Source of the DNA: Candidatus Latescibacterota bacterium
GTDB taxonomy: Bacteria; Latescibacterota; UBA2968; UBA8231
Assembly (NCBI GenBank): GCA_003529325.1
Contig: DPVW01000231.1
Span: 1 to 7,771, forward strand
Direction: 5' to 3'
DNA length: 7,771 bases
The position numbers and the translations under genes were made by a program. A model generated the notes under the pieces. That model saw only the letters and a list, made by a program, of their open reading frames with translations. It did no database searches and was not told the DNA's origin. Positions 6,300-7,771 of the stretch are shown piece after piece (positions within the stretch are counted from its first letter, which is position 1; every line of letters begins with the position of its first letter).

Positions 6300-7123
6300 A
6301 CCGATCCTGCTGCGGCCGAGTGCCCCAGAACCTGGCGCAGATGGGCCGCTGCCTTACCGATCAAGACCCGTCGATCCTCCGCTTCCCGCCCTTCGTAAAC
6401 GATGGAGATGCAGCCGTTGTACTCCCCTGCTCGCAGAATGTTGGCGATGCGTTCGTAATCGAGCACCGACTCCCGCCCGTCGGCGATCTGGTAGAACTTG
6501 CAGCGCACGTAGGCCGCGTACGGCAGGGTCTGTTCCATGTAGCGATAGATGTCCACTGCTGGATCCGCTTCGCCAGACGCGCCCGGTGAGCCGCGCCACT
6601 GACCGGTGTCCATGACGAAGGAGAGGTTGGGGTGATCCACGTCCTTGATAATGCGCAGCACATCCGGTCCGGTGGCGGCAAGGTTGCGATTGTCATGGTT
6701 CTGCAGTGCGACAATGATGCCCTTGTCCGCACCGTAGGCACAGACTTCGCCGAGGCACCGGGCGAGTGCCGCGAACATTGGCTCCCGGCCCTCGGTTTCG
6801 AATGTGTGCCAACCGAAAACCCTGATCAGCGGCGCACCGAGTACGAGGGCCATATCAACAGCCGACTTGGCTTCCTCGATCTTGCCCTGCTGAAAATCCG
6901 CATCCCCCGCAAAGCCGCCAGCGACGCCGAGATAGCCGATGGGTAATCCCAGGTCGAGACATTTCCGCTTGAGACCCAACAGGTAGTCGACAGCAGTCGA
7001 ACTGAACGCGCGCTGATGGAAATCCAGACAGTCGAGCCGCAGGTCATGACAGGTGTCGATGAAATCATCGACACTTATCTCAGCGCCCTTAAAGCTGAGA
7101 TAGTTGCAACCGATCTTGATCAT
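6296..7123 (-). CDS. Sugar phosphate isomerase/epimerase-like TIM-barrel protein (xylose isomerase-like fold)
   Basis: A 275-residue protein starting MIKIGCNYLSF. A longer reading from 7183 would add 20 low-complexity residues that lie inside the upstream gene; the ATG at 7123-7121 overlaps that gene's TGA as ATGA, so the short form is preferred. The family (AP_endonuc_2 fold) includes tagatose and allulose epimerases and inositol-pathway isomerases using a divalent metal held by Glu, Asp, His, Glu. In short-form numbering the matching sites are VALQNHDN with Gln141 where Glu is usual, FVMDTGQW with Asp172, VRCKFYQ with Arg207 near the usual His, and IVYEG with Glu244. So only two of the four ligands are canonical by eye. 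The stop overlaps the sialidase-like gene start as GTGA. Family confident, reaction unknown; a lyase, dehydratase or other relative is possible. Confidence 0.88.
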   Translation of the reverse strand: MIKIGCNYLSFKGAEISVDDFIDTCHDLRLDCLDFHQRAFSSTAVDYLLGLKRKCLDLGLPIGYLGVAGGFAGDADFQQGKIEEAKSAVDMALVLGAPLIRVFGWHTFETEGREPMFAALARCLGEVCAYGADKGIIVALQNHDNRNLAATGPDVLRIIKDVDHPNLSFVMDTGQWRGSPGASGEADPAVDIYRYMEQTLPYAAYVRCKFYQIADGRESVLDYERIANILRAGEYNGCISIVYEGREAEDRRVLIGKAAAHLRQVLGHSAAAGSV

Positions 7124-7771
7124 GATGAACCCCAGATCGCCATCGCCGCCTCCTCCAGCCCACTGACAGCACCCGCGTTGCACAACGCCAGGTCCCGGGG
7201 CAGATCCGAATATGGATGAAGCAGGTGCCAGGCCAGCCGTTCACGTGGATCTGCGCCGGGCATGCCGGCGGACACTGCCAGGGCACTCAGCAACCGGTGA
7301 TCCCCTTTCACCAGAAAGATCCCGGATGCTGCGAGTTCCATGGCTCGATCTCCGGTACTGGCGCCCGCGAAGTCTGTAATGCCAGACAGTCGTCCGGCCT
7401 CGATGAGCACATTTTCATCCGTGAGGTCGAGGTGCAGCACTGACGACCCTCGTTCCTGGGGCAGCCAGCGGTCAAGAAAATCTCCTGCTTCGCCTGTGTG
7501 GCGAGACCGCCAGGCACTCCGTTGAGTGCGAGGATCTCGTCCGTGTCGGCCAGCGGCAAGCGGTGCAGTGCCGCCATGGCCTCCCCCAACTCCTCGAGTA
7601 CACCACTGAGCCGGCTCGAGCGGGGCCAATCTGCCTTTGCGATCTGTCCCGGGAGCCTCGTGAGCAGTACCACCGCCCAGCCGTCGAAGCGTTCCAGCGC
7701 CAACACCTCAGGCACCGCGACGGGCAGGTTTCCCTGCGCCCGATGCAGCAGCTCCGTGTCGCGTTCGGCAC
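7120..7771 (-). pseudogene. Aminoglycoside-phosphotransferase-family (APH) protein, right end missing and frameshifted
   Basis: Two reading frames together make one APH/choline-kinase-fold protein. From the right edge to about 7500 one frame reads an N-lobe: AERDTELLHRAQGNLPVAV, then PEVLALERFDGWAVVLLTRL and ALHRLPLADTDE. From about 7500 to 7120 the frame that follows after a one-base shift reads the catalytic lobe: FLDRWLPQERG, then HLDLTDENV (HxDxxxxN, His at 7434-7432 and Asn at 7413-7411) and ITDFAGASTGDRAMELA with the metal-binding Asp at 7374-7372. The join lies near 7480-7500, where one base appears to be missing. The first frame stops at 7308 after turning into non-protein-like sequence. 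Known members phosphorylate antibiotics, sugars or small alcohols. The stop overlaps the isomerase ATG as ATGA, making it the first visible gene of the operon. Real inactivation, sequencing error and recoding cannot be separated here. Confidence 0.8.

Noticed and set aside
5673..6398. A 241-residue forward open frame opposite the sialidase-like and isomerase genes
   Set aside because: The reverse strand carries five Asp boxes and the isomerase C-terminus over the same bases; this frame is a shadow.
7124..7183. A 20-residue N-terminal extension of the isomerase
   Set aside because: It is low-complexity (GGGGDGD), lies within the upstream gene's coding end, and the ATGA overlap at 7123-7120 gives a better start.
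7472..7771. A third reverse frame, 99 residues, at the right edge
   Set aside because: Its Arg/Ser/Cys-rich translation is typical of an out-of-frame reading; the frame carrying the phosphotransferase N-lobe is open across the same stretch to the window end.

Overview
The window is gene-dense, GC-rich bacterial DNA with six complete protein genes and a seventh that enters from the right edge carrying an apparent frameshift. No rRNA, tRNA, CRISPR array, transposase or integrase was seen. The gene families (HpcH/HpaI aldolase, enolase superfamily, phytanoyl-CoA dioxygenase-like oxygenase, Asp-box sialidase-like protein, TIM-barrel sugar isomerase, putative glycoside hydrolase) suggest a heterotroph that lives on glycans or sugar acids. 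From memory, this mix resembles Latescibacterota, Planctomycetota or related environmental genomes. That placement is inference and was not tested.

Layout, left to right: (1) a short leader, then a forward pair of aldolase (61-900) and enolase-superfamily protein (902-2164) separated by one base; (2) a reverse putative glycoside-hydrolase-like protein (2169-3875) that meets the pair tail to tail with a 4-base gap; (3) a short divergent promoter region; (4) a forward PhyH-like dioxygenase (3919-5109); (5) a reverse three-gene operon made of a frameshifted APH-type phosphotransferase (7771 to 7120), a sugar phosphate isomerase/epimerase-like protein (7123 to 6296) and a five-Asp-box sialidase-like protein (6299 to 5094). 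The operon genes are joined by 4-base ATGA and GTGA overlaps. Its last gene overlaps the dioxygenase gene by 16 bases, tail to tail.

Functionally, a dehydratase-like protein beside a 2-keto-3-deoxy-acid-type aldolase is the core of non-phosphorylative sugar-acid breakdown, as in the rhamnonate pathway. The sialidase-like and glycoside-hydrolase-like proteins could release sugars, the isomerase could interconvert them, and the kinase-fold protein could phosphorylate a small molecule. The unusual point is that four of the enzymes depart from their family's textbook active site, judged by eye: Lys for the aldolase Arg; a missing third metal ligand in the enolase-superfamily protein; His-x-His instead of His-x-Asp in the dioxygenase; and Gln for a metal-binding Glu in the isomerase. 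The sialidase-like protein also has no visible N-terminal arginine motif. The locus may therefore act on an unusual substrate or use altered chemistry, but no new system is proven here.
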